64,000 nt of DNA from Cryptomeria japonica (GCF_030272615.1 NC_081407.1:315484456-315548455); one strand, 5' to 3'. Positions 1 to 11,234 are shown, numbered from the stretch's first letter. Notes: generated by a model from the letters alone, not told the origin. Translations and numbers: made by a program.

Positions 1-650
1 TTGGATAGTGTGAAGAGAAGAGAAAGAATGTAGAGCATCAGAAGAGTGCAAAGCAAGTGTGATGCAGAGCACTAGTAGAGTGCAGAGCAAGTGTAATTTT
101 TGGTCAAACCGAAGAGCTTCATTTGGATCTAATTAAGCTAAGAGTAGCTATTGCAACAGATCATTCTCTCTGTTGTTTTCTAATAACTATAACAATAAAA
201 TCCCTTAACTGGGTGGACTTTAACAGGTCCCTTTGTAAAATCTCTTAACCAAGTGACATCTTAAATGATGATCCTAAGTCCTTTAACAAGGCTACCTCTA
301 ACAAGGTAAAGGTTCTAACAGGCTTTAAAGAAAATTCCTTAACTGGTGGCACCTAACAATGTCTTTCTAATATCCTAACAAGGATGGCTCCTCATTGGGC
401 ATACTCCAAAAGAGTGTAGATTTTGTGATTTTCTAATCACACCGTGGTTTTATCCCATTTGGGTTTCCATGTTATAAATCTTGGCAGTCTTGTGCGTTAC
501 ATTTTTGTATGCATGTTTCTTATCAATACTACTTATACTGATAAGTGTTAAGTTTGAATAAGAAGTTTTGATTAAGGTTAAATCTATAATAATCAATATA
601 GTTTTGATTCACCCCTCCCCTCTCAGCACCGGTTGGGACTTATAGACAAA
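1..650 (+). repeat. Truncated Copia-type LTR (3' part)
   Basis: This stretch has the layout of the downstream part of the Copia LTRs elsewhere in the window. Motifs such as CCTTAACTGGGTGG and CTCTAACAAGGT recur about every 30-50 bases (190-400). They are followed by the GTGGTTTTATCCC / GGGTTTCCAT block (444-469) and a pyrimidine-rich end, ATTCACCCCTCCCCTCTCA (about 607-626). The left end runs off the window. A 36-base imperfect duplication (AGAGTGCAAAGCAAGTGT) lies at 30-100. It is not the 5' LTR of element A, because the end at 16950-17186 differs. It is probably a remnant of a related family. Confidence 0.6.
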
Positions 651-729
651 TCTTCCATTGCCCCTGGTAGTGGTCTAAAAGCCTATTTTAGACTTTTGGA
701 AGTCAGTTTGGAAGTTAATTGGCAAATAT

Positions 730-1119
730 TTGTTGGAAATTGGATCTTGGATCTTGGATCTAGTTTGGTTTACCAGTAACTCACTTTATGAGTTACGGTT
801 TGGTCATACAACTACAGTTAAGTATTTCAAAATCTTTGGTAGTAAATGTTATATCAAAAGAGATGATTTCATTGGCAAGTTTGATCTGAGATGTGATGAA
901 GAAATATTTCTTGGTTGTTCTAATGAAAGCAAAGCATATAGATGTTATAACAATAGATTGCAAAGGATTGTGGAGAGCACTAATGTCAAGGTGGATGAGC
1001 TAAATAGAAGTCAAATCAAAATTTATGAGCAAGAATCGGCAGTGGAAATGGTCTTAACTAAACTAGTAACACCTTTACCAGAACAAAATTTTGAACCAGT
1101 TACTCCGGTTGTATCATAA
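730..1119 (+). pseudogene. pol: Copia integrase C-terminal fragment (element A)
   Basis: The segment from about 770 encodes the stretch after the integrase core in Copia polyproteins. Key residues are YFKIFGSKCYIKRDD, then GKFD, then IFLGCSNESKAYRCYNNR and IVESTNVKVDE. The same block occurs in element C (about 7385-7560) and element G (about 57000-57175), which fixes the identity. Nothing upstream of about 760 aligns, so the integrase core is gone. The ORF's own ATG is not a natural start, because this was the inside of a polyprotein. It is the left remnant of element A, interrupted downstream by element B. Confidence 0.7.
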
Positions 1120-1652
1120 AATTTAATAGTGACTAAAGATCAGGGAAGAGAAAAAGAGAGTCAGAAGATTTCTAGGTATGTAAGGTTGAATCATTCAACA
1201 GATCAAATAATTGGACAAGAAGAAGGTTGGCAGCTGATGAGGTATGCTTAATTTCTTTAATTGTACCGACATCAATTATCAAATCTTGTAAATATGAATT
1301 TTGGATGAAAGCTATGGAAGAGGAATTGGATTAGTTAGAAAGGACAACACGTGGACTTGGATGTTATTGATTGGTTTGCAATGGATTTCTCAGAAGGAAG
1401 GAATTGATTATGTTGAATCTTTTCTCTAGTAGGTAGGATTTTTAGATATTTTCAAGGATTATCTGGTATGGTTTTTATTTTATGATGACTTTAGACCTTG
1501 AGCATGTTCAGATGTGGATTGGGATAGAGATATAGGTAACCAGATAGGCTCATTTGGTGAAGCTTTCTTTCTTTGAAAGAATCTTGATTCATGGATCATA
1601 AGAAGCAGTTAGTTACTTCTTTATCTATTGCTGAAGCTGAGTATGTTGTTGT
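1120..1652 (+). pseudogene. pol: Decayed Copia RT / RNase H remnant (element A, left part)
   Basis: No long frame is open, but pieces of Copia pol can be read in shifting frames. They include RYVRLNHSTDQIIG (about 1178-1217), a KAMEEELD-like piece (about 1305-1335), and the RNase H segment ending TSLSIAEAEYVVVVNA (about 1612-1660). Most of the reverse transcriptase is deleted. The RNase H block is cut at 1652 by the 5' LTR of element B. It resumes at 15259 with VAATNCTQ, so the two sides belong to one gene. Frameshifts and stops make it non-functional. Confidence 0.6.
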
Positions 1653-2448
1653 TGTTAATGCATAATAGCTTCTGTAAAATAAATGATTGAATGAGAGATA
1701 AATGAAGTCTCTCATTCAATCATTTATCATATCGATAACTATGATAAAACCATCAAGCAATTAATTCATCCTTGATAGTCATTCTATACTTGCATAGAAC
1801 AAACTATTGATTAATCATACTATGTATCTTCTTCATGTTCGTCTATCTAATGAATATTGTATTTAGATGAATATCGATTAAACATAATTTATGATGATAC
1901 CAATTAATATATTATTGGATTGCATATTATATTAGATCAGGTTGCATATTATATCGGGGAGCATGTAATATATATCGAAATACATATCGGGTGATGTTAT
2001 GTTAGTCACCGATAGTTATCGGTGTGTTAGTCTACACCGATAGTTATTGGTTGTCAAGGCTAACACACTGATTACTATCGGATGTTAGCATTGACAGTCA
2101 CCAATATACTATCAGGTGTTAGTGCTTGGTAACCACTAATAATATTCGGTTATACTCCACACCGATTGGCATTTACGTAACATGTGTTTTGTTAGTATAA
2201 ACAAAAAGGTACGATCAAGTAATGTCTTGATCGATCATGACCGATCAAGGCATTGCTTGACTATGCCTCCTTTGTCATATACTTATAGTAAGTGGCATTC
2301 TTGAGATAGAATATAGAAAAATAGTAATGTTCCTCTCATCTACCACAAGCACGAAGATAGTTAGATATATACAATAAGAAAGTAATAATACCAAATTAGA
2401 TAATAGAATATAACTTGCATCTTGAATGTAAATTGAGCATCATTTACA
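1653..2448 (+). repeat. Element B 5' LTR
   Basis: Direct repeat of 14462-15258, starting TG and ending CA. It is unusually rich in inverted repeats. One is an 18-bp perfect hairpin (1681-1698 with 1708-1725). Another is a group of CCGATAGTTATCGG-like palindromes (about 2015-2110). A third is a long hairpin (2208-2267) just before a TATA-like ATACTTATAGTAAG (about 2279-2292). It lacks the CTAACAAGG-type repeats of the other Copia LTRs here, so it belongs to a different family. Confidence 0.92.
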
Positions 2449-2460
2449 TGGTATCAGAGC
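2449..2460 (+). promoter_or_regulatory. Element B primer-binding site
   Basis: TGGTATCAGAGC directly abuts the 5' LTR end with no spacer. It is complementary to the 3' end of plant initiator Met-tRNA, the usual primer for Copia minus-strand synthesis. Elements C, F and G carry the same 12 bases but with a two-base AT spacer after the LTR. Confidence 0.93.
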
Positions 2461-2539
2461 CAAGTTAAATCGAACCTAAGGCTATTGAATTTTACGTAAA
2501 ATTCGAATCAAGTATATATTCAACATCACAATCCTATCA

Positions 2540-3780
2540 ATGGCCAACACTATCAGATTTGAAGACAGACTTGCAGGAGGTGACAATTTCTCTGTATGGA
2601 AATTCAGAATTCAAATGATACTAAAAGATAACAAAGTTGAATCATTCATAAAGACTGGATCCAAAGAATCTGAGACTGAACCCAATCAAGCAATTTGGAG
2701 AGAAGGAAATGATAAGGCTATCAAAATAATAGTTGATGGGGTAAGGAACAATATTATGCCCATTAAAAAGAAACACGAATATAAAGAAGCACTTGAAGAC
2801 GTCTTTGAGATATCCAATGCCAATAGAACCTTGGCTCTAAAAAGAGAGATAAATCATATAACCATGATGAAAGGAGAATCAGTCAATGCCTACTTCATGT
2901 GGATATTGAACTTAAAAGATGAACTAGAAACCCTTGGATATGAAATCCAAATCAAAGAATTAACCCTCATTGCTTTAGATGGGTTGCCTAGTATCTGGGA
3001 AACGTTCATCCAAGGCATCAGTGCAAGGGACAACTTTCCAAAATTCGATAGACTAAAGGTTGATTGTCTCCAAGAGGAATCAAGGAAAAATAAGAAAGGA
3101 ATCAAACAAAAGAATATAGATGAAGATCTTCAAGTTCTAACTACGAACTTAGATAGAAAGGGAAAGAGGAAGCAATTCATGAAGAGAAAGAGTCGTCATG
3201 GCAAGAACTCTTTCAAAATGGACCTCTCTCAAATTCAGTGTTACAGATGTGACAAATTTGGGCACTATCTTGCAAAATGTCCAAAAAGAGCTAAACAAGC
3301 CACATTTGCCAAATCAGGAAAATCAAAAAGGGAAGAGGACTCTGAGAAGTATGTGCTCTATTCAGCACTCACACATCAAACATCAAACAAAGTGAACTCC
3401 TGGGTAATCGACAGTGGCTCATCCAAACACATCACATTATTCAAAGAAGTACTAGAATTTATGAGAGAGGAAAATGATGAAGAGGTAACCATTGAAGATG
3501 ACTCCACACATCCTGTCAAAGGAGTTGGAAACTGCACCATCAAACTGAAATTGGGTGTATCACTGCAACTTGAAGGAGTGCCATATGTTCTAGGCATTGA
3601 GAGGAATCTTGTCTCAATATCAGCATTGGAGGACAATGGATACAGAGTGACATTCATGGACAACAAAGTGTTAACTTGGCCAAAGAACTCATCTATCAAG
3701 AAGGCCAGTACAATTGGTCAAAGACAAGGCTACCTATATGAGCTATGCACAGAGCCCAATTTAGCCCTAATTCATGAAAC
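2540..3780 (+). pseudogene. gag-pro: Element B gag-protease, 5' part of gag-pol
   Basis: The ATG at 2540 lies 80 bases past the PBS and opens a frame that runs without a stop to the C insertion point. Residues about 10-200 form a UBN2-type Copia gag (FEDRLAGGDNFSVWKFRIQ at the start, LKREINHITMMKGESVNAY centrally). A CCHC zinc knuckle, CYRCDKFGHYLAKC, is at residues 234-247. The aspartic protease motif DSGSSKHIT starts at residue 291. The protein then reads LIHET, where element C enters after codon 413. The frame continues without loss at 11240. The last 18 codons of the uninterrupted ORF (to 3835) are C LTR sequence, not gag. Confidence 0.9.
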
Positions 3781-5150
3781 TATTGGCATTACAGTAAGAA
3801 AGATTGTTGGCATTTCAAAATCAGGCAATTGTTGATATTCATTAAGGATATTGAGAAGGTTGTTGGAGATTATTGATATAACTGAAGAAGGATGATAACT
3901 ATCTTTATAACATTATTTTGTCATTGATGTCAAGAAATTGAATATCTAATAGAAGAGAATTAAGATGTTGGTAAAAGACACAGAAAGAATGTGATGAATA
4001 AGGGGAGAAATAAGTTATTCAATGGGCAACTATTATCAAGCAAAGAACCTAGTCGGTAAACCCTAAGGTTATCGATATTGGTTAATGAAGGAAAAATGTC
4101 TATTGAGTAAAGTTTAGTATTTACCAAGTTGGAACCAAGTTATGACAATGCGCATTGGATGGATAAAAGCATTATTTAATGAAGGACAATGATTAGCTGG
4201 AGATGTATAAATGATTGGTATGTTGTGCATGAAGTTTGTTAAGGATCTATGGCAAAGGAAAATCGGCAGGAAGATCTACAACACAGATTGAACCGCAATA
4301 ACCTTATGCAAGTTCCAAGAAAGGAATGCAAGTCCCGAGGTGAGGTAAACCATTTTCAGATCGAAGAATACATTGAACCTAGTCAAGTTTGAAGATCTGA
4401 TGACTAAGATTGATCATGGGAAATGTGATCAAGGAGATTAAGCGGTTAGCAATTGTTGATAAACAATGTATGCGGGAAAGTGTAAGCACAGGAATGCTAC
4501 ATAGTGATTACCAAGCATAGAAAATTGAAGACATGTTTGATAAACAGAGTAGAGAGCCCAATAGAGGGACAAGATAAGTCCTATGACTAGATTGTTTTGA
4601 GAAAATAAGAATCTGCTTTAGCATTTTAGATGTGAAGTTGAAGATAGATTTTTATTACTAATATTTTGTAAGTGACAGAAAATCTCTTAACCAAGTGGAC
4701 TTAACAGTCTTATTTGTAAACCCTCTAGAAAGGTGACATTCTAAATGAGTGTTTGAAATCCTTTAACAGGGTCACTTCTAACAAATTGAAGATCCTAATA
4801 GATCTGAGGGAAATCCCTTAACCGGGTCACATCTAGCAATGTGTTTGTAATCTTTAATAGGATTTTCTTTTAACCGAGCATACTCTAGAAGAGTATATTT
4901 CTTAGTGGGTCGAAATCCCACAGTGGTTTTTCCCTATTTGGGTTTCCACATTAAATCTAGTGTTATGAGTTTTATAATGATTATGTGTTTATGAGTTTGC
5001 GTGTTTAGTAGTTTTTGGTTATGTTGCTGAAGTATAAGTTACCGAGGTTGAATCTGTTGATTTATGGAAGATTAAGTTTGTATGATTCACCCCCCTCTCA
5101 TCTTGTTAGCTATTGGCATCTGTACTTTACAATTAGTATTAGAACTATCA
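3781..5150 (+). repeat. Element C 5' LTR
   Basis: Direct repeat of 9810-11234. From about 4680 it holds the CTCTTAACCAAGTGG / TCTAACAAATTG type repeated motifs. Next come GTGGTTTTTCCC / GGGTTTCCAC (4923-4949) and the CCCCCCTCTCATCTTGTTAG end zone (about 5090-5110). It is shorter than the 3' copy, which has gained a 24-bp tandem duplication and other small insertions. Confidence 0.92.
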
Positions 5151-5152
5151 AT

Positions 5153-5164
5153 TGGTATCAGAGC
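5153..5164 (+). promoter_or_regulatory. Element C primer-binding site
   Basis: TGGTATCAGAGC lies two bases (AT) after the LTR end at 5150 and matches the initiator Met-tRNA 3' end. The upstream AATTAGTATTAGAAC inside the LTR end resembles a degenerate second copy of the same motif. Confidence 0.92.
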
Positions 5165-5214
5165 TTTGGACTCTGGAAGAAAAGTTTAAAGGTACTTGAG
5201 GCAAAGATCCGAAG

Positions 5215-6355
5215 ATGTATAAAAGGGATGCACCGAAGCTGAACAAGTCAAGTTTCTCCACATGGCAAAAAAGGATGAAGTTGCATTTATCAGGAATTGA
5301 AGAATATGCAGCATATTATCTGGAAAATGATTACATTGCACCGAGCACCAACCCTATGACCTTAGAAGAGATAAAGGAAAAGCAAGAACATATTCAAGCT
5401 ATGATTGAAATAACATCAGCATTGACCGACTTAGAGTTTAATGATCTAGAAGGATGTAATGATGCGAAAGCAATGTGGACTAAGCTCATATCTGTGTATG
5501 GAGGTGATGAACATGTTCAAAGAGAAAAAGTAGATAGTCTAAGAGGACAACTTGAATCCATGAGAATGAATGAAGGTGAGAACATAACCCAATACAGTAC
5601 AAGACTAAAGGAGATTGCCAATCAAATTAAAGGAGCAGGTGGAACTATTCAAGAAAAGGATATAACAAGTAAGTTGTTGAGAACTCTTCTACCAGCTTAT
5701 GCTATTTGAGTCTCTACAATCAATGAATTGAGGTCTATACCTAACATGCCAGTTTCTTTGGATGCTACTATTGGTAAGCTACATGCATTTGAGTTAGGTA
5801 ATTTTGATAATAGTGGGTCTTCGGTAAATAAAGTAGAATCTGCATTCAGTTCTTTTCATATTGGTGAATCTAATGATTACAATGATAGAATGAGTAAGTA
5901 CTCTGAAGGGAATCATAGTGGAGAAAGTGAAAGATTTTGTAAGAACATGGAAGAGGTGCACAAACTGTATGAGGAAATCAAGAAGCAAGAAGAGTTTGAA
6001 GCATTATTAGCCAGAAGGTTACCGAGAGGCAAAGGTAAGTATAAAGGGAAGCTACCTTTAAAATGTTTCAATTGTGATAAAATAGGACATATGGCTTCTA
6101 ACTGTCTTGACAAAGAATCTAGTGAAAAGAGAGAATACTGAGATAACAAGCAGAAAGACAACCAATATAGAGGACATCGAGACTTCAGAAGGAGAGATAG
6201 AAAGACATGTCTAGTAGCTGATGAAGAATCCAATGATGACAAATCTGATGAAACTGATACAGAGGAAGTTGTTTATGTGGCTATTAAGGATGGATCTAAT
6301 GAAGAAAGGTATGAAGAAAAAGCCCTAATATCTCACATAAAGAATAATGTCTTGG
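5215..6355 (+). pseudogene. gag: Element C gag
   Basis: The ATG at 5215 opens a Copia gag (DAPKLNKSSFSTWQKRMKLH at the start). It has a UBN2-type core through LRGQLESMRMNEGENITQYS. A TGA at 5707 follows LLPAYAI, but the same frame continues. A basic, Lys-rich segment then leads to the zinc knuckle CFNCDKIGHMASNC at 6064-6105 (counted residue 284-297). Another stop follows at about 6139, then an acidic linker (DEESNDDKSDETDTEE). The protease lies in a different frame, so a single-base frameshift falls near 6350. Gag of G (36978 onward) is clearly related. Confidence 0.88.
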
Positions 6356-9334
6356 ATCATAGACAGTGGATGCTCACATCATATGAAAGGTGATAAACAC
6401 AAGTTTGTTAAATTAAAAGACTATGATGGAGGCTATGCAAGATTTGGTAATCATGCACCATGTCCGGTGAAAGGTAAAGGATCTATAAGACTTCTTGACA
6501 ATGCTAAATGTGATGATGTATACTAGGTTGAAGGATTGAAATATAATTTGTTGAGTGTAGCACAACTAAACAATACAGGATACCAAATAGAATTTCAGAA
6601 AGGAATTGTCAAAGTTCATGACAAGCATGAAAATTTAGCTACTACCGGGACATAAACAAAAGGTGATACATTTCATCTTGACTCAACTCGAAACAAGTGT
6701 CTTTATGCAAAGATAGATGATACCTAGTTATGGCATAAAAGGTTTTGTCATGTAAATTTTGATAATCTGATCAAAATAAGTAAGAAGCACCGAGTAAGAG
6801 GTCTACCAAGTCTTGAAAAACCTGAGAATGCTATGTGCCGAGGATGACTTACAAGATCAAGCTTTACAAGTAAGTCCTACACTTCTAAAGGAATTTTAGA
6901 TCTAGTACACACTGATCTTTGTGGTCCCATGAAAGTTAAAAGTTATTATGGTGATAAGTATTTCATATTATTTGTGGATGATTACTCAAGGATGATGTCA
7001 GTTATGTTCTTAAAAGAAAAATCAGAAGCTTTTCAAATGTTTAAATGGTACAAGGCAAGAGTTGAAAATGAAACAGGAAGACAACTAAAATGTCTTAGAT
7101 CTGATAGAGGAGGAGAGTTCACTTCTGATGAATTTAACTAATTCTGCAATGATCATGGTATAAAAAGGCTAGTATCTGCACCAAGAACACCTCAAAAAAA
7201 TGGGATAGCCGAGAGAAGAAACAGATCAATTATGGATTGTGCCAGAACCCTGATGATAGAAAAGAGGGTACCTCAAACATTTTGGAGAGAAGCAATCAGC
7301 ACTGCAGTTTACACCCTGAACCGAGTTCAACTAAAGAAAGGAACTATGAAGACACCATATGAGATTTGGTATGACAATAAACCTAATGTAAGTTATTTTA
7401 AAATCTTTGGTAGTAGATGCTATGTCCACAAAGATGACAGAAATGGAAAGTTTGATTAGAAAAGTGAAGAACGAACATTTCTTGGTTATTCTTCTAGAAG
7501 TAAAGCATTTAAATGTCTAATCAAATCATCTAACAAAATAGTGGAAAGTGCAAATGTGAAAATTGATGAATTTGCAAAAAGAAATGATGAAGGAAATTCC
7601 AAAGAACCAAAAGATTATGAAGAATTCATTTATGTTCAATCGAGCAGTCCTATCAAGAAAGCTGCTAAAGAAAATGAAGATAATGTCCAGTTACCGAGCG
7701 ATGAAGAAGATCGTACAGAACCTACCGAGCCTATATTAGCCAAATATGTCAGAAGACATCATGCATCAAGTCAGATTATAGGAGATAAGGATGATCTAGT
7801 GATGGCAAGGAACAAACTGAGATAGAACACATGTCTGATATCTGAATTTGAACCAAGAATAGTGAAAGAGGCATTTAACAGTGAAGATTGGGTAAATACT
7901 ATGACAAAAGAGATTGATCAAATCAAGAAGAATGACACATGGACACTGATCCCAAGACCAAAGGACCAAAATGTAATCATTACAAAGTGGATTTTCAGAA
8001 ACAAGCTAAATGAGAAAGGTGAGGTCATTCGCAACAAAGCAAGACTTGTTTGCAAAGATTATGCTCAAGAAGAAGGAATAGATTATGGTGAGACCTTTGC
8101 ACCTATGGCGAGACTTGAGGGAGTAAGAACATTGTTGGCATATGCTACCTTCAAAAATTTCAAAGTATATCAAATGGATGTTAAATCTGCATTTTTGAAT
8201 GGTATACTAGAAGAAGAAGTTTATATAGAACAACCTGGAGGATTTGTTGAAGACAAGAGTAAAGATCAAGTATGCAAACTGAACAAAGCTTTATATGGTC
8301 TAAAACAAGCACCTAGAGCATGGTATGAAATATTGCACTCTTACTTAATCAAGATTGGTTTTATAAGGACAAGTGAAAACACCAATATGTACATGAAGAA
8401 TGATGAGGACAATGGAATACTGATCTCAGCCATATTTGTTGATGACATTATATTTTGTGGAAATGATTCTTTATGCAAGAATTTTGGAAATGAATTGTGC
8501 AAAGAATTTGAGATGTAACTAATCGGCGAGATAAAGTATTTTATAGGTTTACAGATACTGCAAATGAAAGATGAGATTTTCATTACTCAATCCAAGTACA
8601 TAAAGGAAATCTTGAAGAAATTTGGAATGGAGGATTCTAAACCAGCAAGTACTCCTATGACTACTAACTGTAAACTATCAAAGAATGATGAATCTGCATC
8701 TGTTGATGAGACACTTTACTGATCTATGATTGGAAAATTGTAATATGTTGTGCATAGTAGATTGGATATAGCACATGTAGTACATATTGTAGCAAGATTC
8801 TCTGTAGATCCCAAGGAAACACATATGACAGCAATCAAGAGAATTTTTAGATACCTGAGAGGCACTGAAGATTATGGCTTAGTATATGAAAAGAGAAATG
8901 ATTTTGATTTAAAAGTTTATACTGATACTGATTGGGCAGGCAACATAGATGACAGGAAAAGAACAAGTGGTGGAGATTTCTTTTTAGGAGAAAGACTAGT
9001 AAGTTGGCTTAGCAAGAAACAAGGATGTATCTCACAGTCAATAGCAGAAGCTGAATATGTTGTTGCAGCATTGAATTGTACCAATATAGCATGGATCAAA
9101 CAACTGTTGGAAGGTATAAATGAGAGAGTTACCAAGCCAGTAACTATATTATGTGATAATACTAGTGCCATTAACATTTCAAAGAATCCAGTAATGCAGT
9201 CTAAGACAAAGCATATATCTATAAAGTATCATTATCTCAGAGAAGAAGTTCAAGAGAAGAAAGTTGTGCTGGAATATATTAGTTCACAAATCCATTGCCA
9301 AGGGACACTTTTGAGTATCTCAGAAGCAAGTTAG
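6356..9334 (+). pseudogene. pol: Element C pol: protease, integrase, RT, RNase H
   Basis: One frame runs through the whole of pol but is broken by about ten stops. In order it has: protease DSGCSHHMKG (6362); GAG-pre-integrase LWHKRFCHVNFDN (about 6728); and integrase core HTDLCGP, RSDRGGEFTS and NGIAERRNRS, supplying D, D and E. The integrase C-terminal block YFKIFGSRCYVHKDD is at about 7393. Copia RT runs from about 7862, with [11 protein letters not shown] and the active site FVDDIIF (about 8435). RNase H has YTDTDWAGN (about 8920), SIAEAEYVVAALN and CDNTSAI. The last 20 residues are out of register: a small deletion near 9290 removes the ADIFTK segment. The RT and integrase catalytic residues remain, but the reading frame does not. 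Confidence 0.9.
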
Positions 9335-9797
9335 GGGTCCTACCCCTATCTTCTACTCACTGGCCGAGTTCGGTGAAAGAATCAATTTGATGAATCTACA
9401 TAATATTATGTGTGGATTGATGCCGATTTACGCACTTTAAAAGGTTTTCTAAAGTTGTGCAGGAAATAATGAATAGAGATAAGTTGCTCTGATTGAGACT
9501 GAGATGATACACAACAAGGCAAATCACTTCATAGGGGAAGAAATCATGATTTAGTTCTTTTACTTTTTGGAATTGTTGTCAAAGGGGGAGAAGACTAAAT
9601 GGTTGACTGAATGGAAGCCCTGAATGATAAATAACAGAAGACTATTGACAGGGGGAGAAGACTACAAAAATGAAGAAGACTAAATGTAAGACAACAACTC
9701 AAGGATAACAGGAGAAGTCTAACAATAATCTAAATCCAAATCAATTTGAATATCTTGTTGGTATTACCATTTAATTGTTGGTTTTGCCATCAATGCC
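9335..9797 (+). other. Element C 3' untranslated region
   Basis: Non-coding sequence between RNase H and the polypurine tract. It contains several purine runs such as GTCAAAGGGGGAGAAGACT (about 9577) and GACAGGGGGAGAAGACTAC (about 9637) that resemble extra polypurine tracts. No gene is visible. Similar multiple GGGGGAG runs precede the 3' LTRs of A and F. Confidence 0.7.
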
Positions 9798-9809
9798 AAA
9801 GGGGGAGAT
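9798..9809 (+). promoter_or_regulatory. Element C polypurine tract
   Basis: AAAGGGGGAGAT abuts the 3' LTR and would prime plus-strand synthesis. It sits in the block GCCATCAATGCC + AAAGGGGGAGAT + LTR start that is also found in elements A (15983-16013) and F (34849-34879). Confidence 0.88.
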
Positions 9810-11234
9810 TTTTGGCATTACAGTAAGAAAGATTGTTGGCATTTCAATATCAGGAGATTGTTGATATTCATTAAGGATATTGAGAAGGTTGTTGGAGATT
9901 ATTGATATAACTGAAGAAGGATGATAACTATCTTTATAACATTATTTTGTCATTGATGTCAAGAAATTGATTATCTGATTCAATATGATGTTGCCATATC
10001 TTGAGAAGATTGATTAGAAGAGAATTAAGATGTCAGTAAAAGACACAAAAAGAATGTGATGAATAAGGGGAGAAATAAGTTATTCAATGGGCAACTATTA
10101 TCGAGCAAAGAACCTAGTAGGTAAACCCTAAGGAACCTAGTCGGTAAACCCTAAGGTTATCGATATCGGTTAATGAAGGCAGAATGTCTACTGAGTAAAG
10201 TTTAGTATTTACCAAGTTGCAACCAAGTTATGATAGTGCGCATTGGATGGATAAAAGAATTATTTAATGAAGGACAATGATTAGCTGGAGATGTATAAAT
10301 GATTGGTATGTCATGCACGAAGTTTGTTAAGGATCTATGGCAAAGGAAAATCGGCAGGAAGATCTACAATACAAATTGAACCGCAATAACCTTGTGCAAG
10401 TTCCAAGAAAGGAATGCAAGTCTCGAGGCAAGGTAAAACATTTTCAGATCGAAGGATACATTGAACCTGGTCAATTTTGAAGATCTAATGGCTAAGATTG
10501 ATCATGGGAAATGTGATCAAGGAGATTAAGCGGTTAGCAATTGTTTATAAATAAGGAATTGTTGATAAATAATGTATGCAGGCAAGTGTAAGCACATGGA
10601 TGCTACATAGTGATTACCAAGCACAAAAGCTTGAAGACCTATTTAATAAATAGAGTAGAGAGCCTAGCAGAGGGACAAGATAAGTCCTATGACTAGATTG
10701 TTTTGAGCAAATAAGAATCTACTTTAGCATTTTAGATGTGAAGTTGCAAATAGATTTTTATTACTGTTATTTTGTAAGTGATAGGAAATCTCTTAACTGA
10801 GTGGACTTAATAGTCTTATTTGTAAACCCTCTAGCAAGGTGACATTCTAAATGAGTGTTTGAAATCCTTTAACAAGGTCAGTTCTAACAAAGTGAAGATC
10901 CTAATAAATATGAGGGAAATCCCTTAACCGGGTCACATCTAGCAATGTGTTTGTAATCATTAACAGGATTTGCTTTTAACCGAGCATACTCTAGAAAAGT
11001 ATATTTCTTATTGGGTCTGAAATCCCACAGTGGTTTTTCCCTATTTGGGTTTCCACGTTAAATCTGGTGTTATGAGTTTGCATGTTTAGTATTTTTTGGT
11101 TATGTTGTTGAAGTATAAGTTACCGGGGTTGAATCTATTGATTTTATGGAAGATTAAGTTTGTATGATTCACCCCCCCCTCTCATCTTGTTAGGTATTGG
11201 CATCTGCACTTTACAATTAGTATCAGAACTATGA
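9810..11234 (+). repeat. Element C 3' LTR
   Basis: Direct repeat of 3781-5150. Compared with that copy it has an extra block of about 38 bases near 9978-10015. It also has a tandem copy of GAACCTAGTNGGTAAACCCT (10107-10155) and a duplicated AATTGTTNATAAATA segment (about 10540-10570). It has lost about 25 bases before the end zone. The terminal CA has become GA. The perfect duplication GAAAC follows at 11235. Confidence 0.92.

Larger units (their letters stand above)
3781..11234 (+). mobile_element. Ty1/Copia retrotransposon C, inserted in B gag-pol
   Basis: It is flanked by a perfect 5-bp target duplication, GAAAC (3776-3780 and 11235-11239), inside codons of B. LTRs of 1370 bp (3781-5150) and 1425 bp (9810-11234) enclose a PBS, gag, protease, integrase, RT, RNase H, a non-coding tail and a polypurine tract. 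The LTRs start TATTGGCATT / TTTTGGCATT, where TGTTGGCATT is expected. They end ACTATCA (5') and ACTATGA (3'). C must be younger than B. It is defective, with one gag-pol frameshift and about ten stops. A reversed fragment of the same LTR type lies at 58933-59239. Confidence 0.93.

Noticed and set aside
1-650. Idea that this is the 5' LTR of element A
   Set aside because: Its end does not match the end of the A 3' LTR (16950-17186). No shared terminal sequence is seen.
2449-2460. Possible tRNA genes at the TGGTATCAGAGC sites
   Set aside because: Only the 12-base 3' complement is present, with no cloverleaf. These are primer-binding sites.
3376-3699. Minus-strand ORFs opposite B gag-protease (also 2890-3105)
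   Set aside because: Shadows of a clearly coding plus-strand frame with zinc knuckle and protease motifs.
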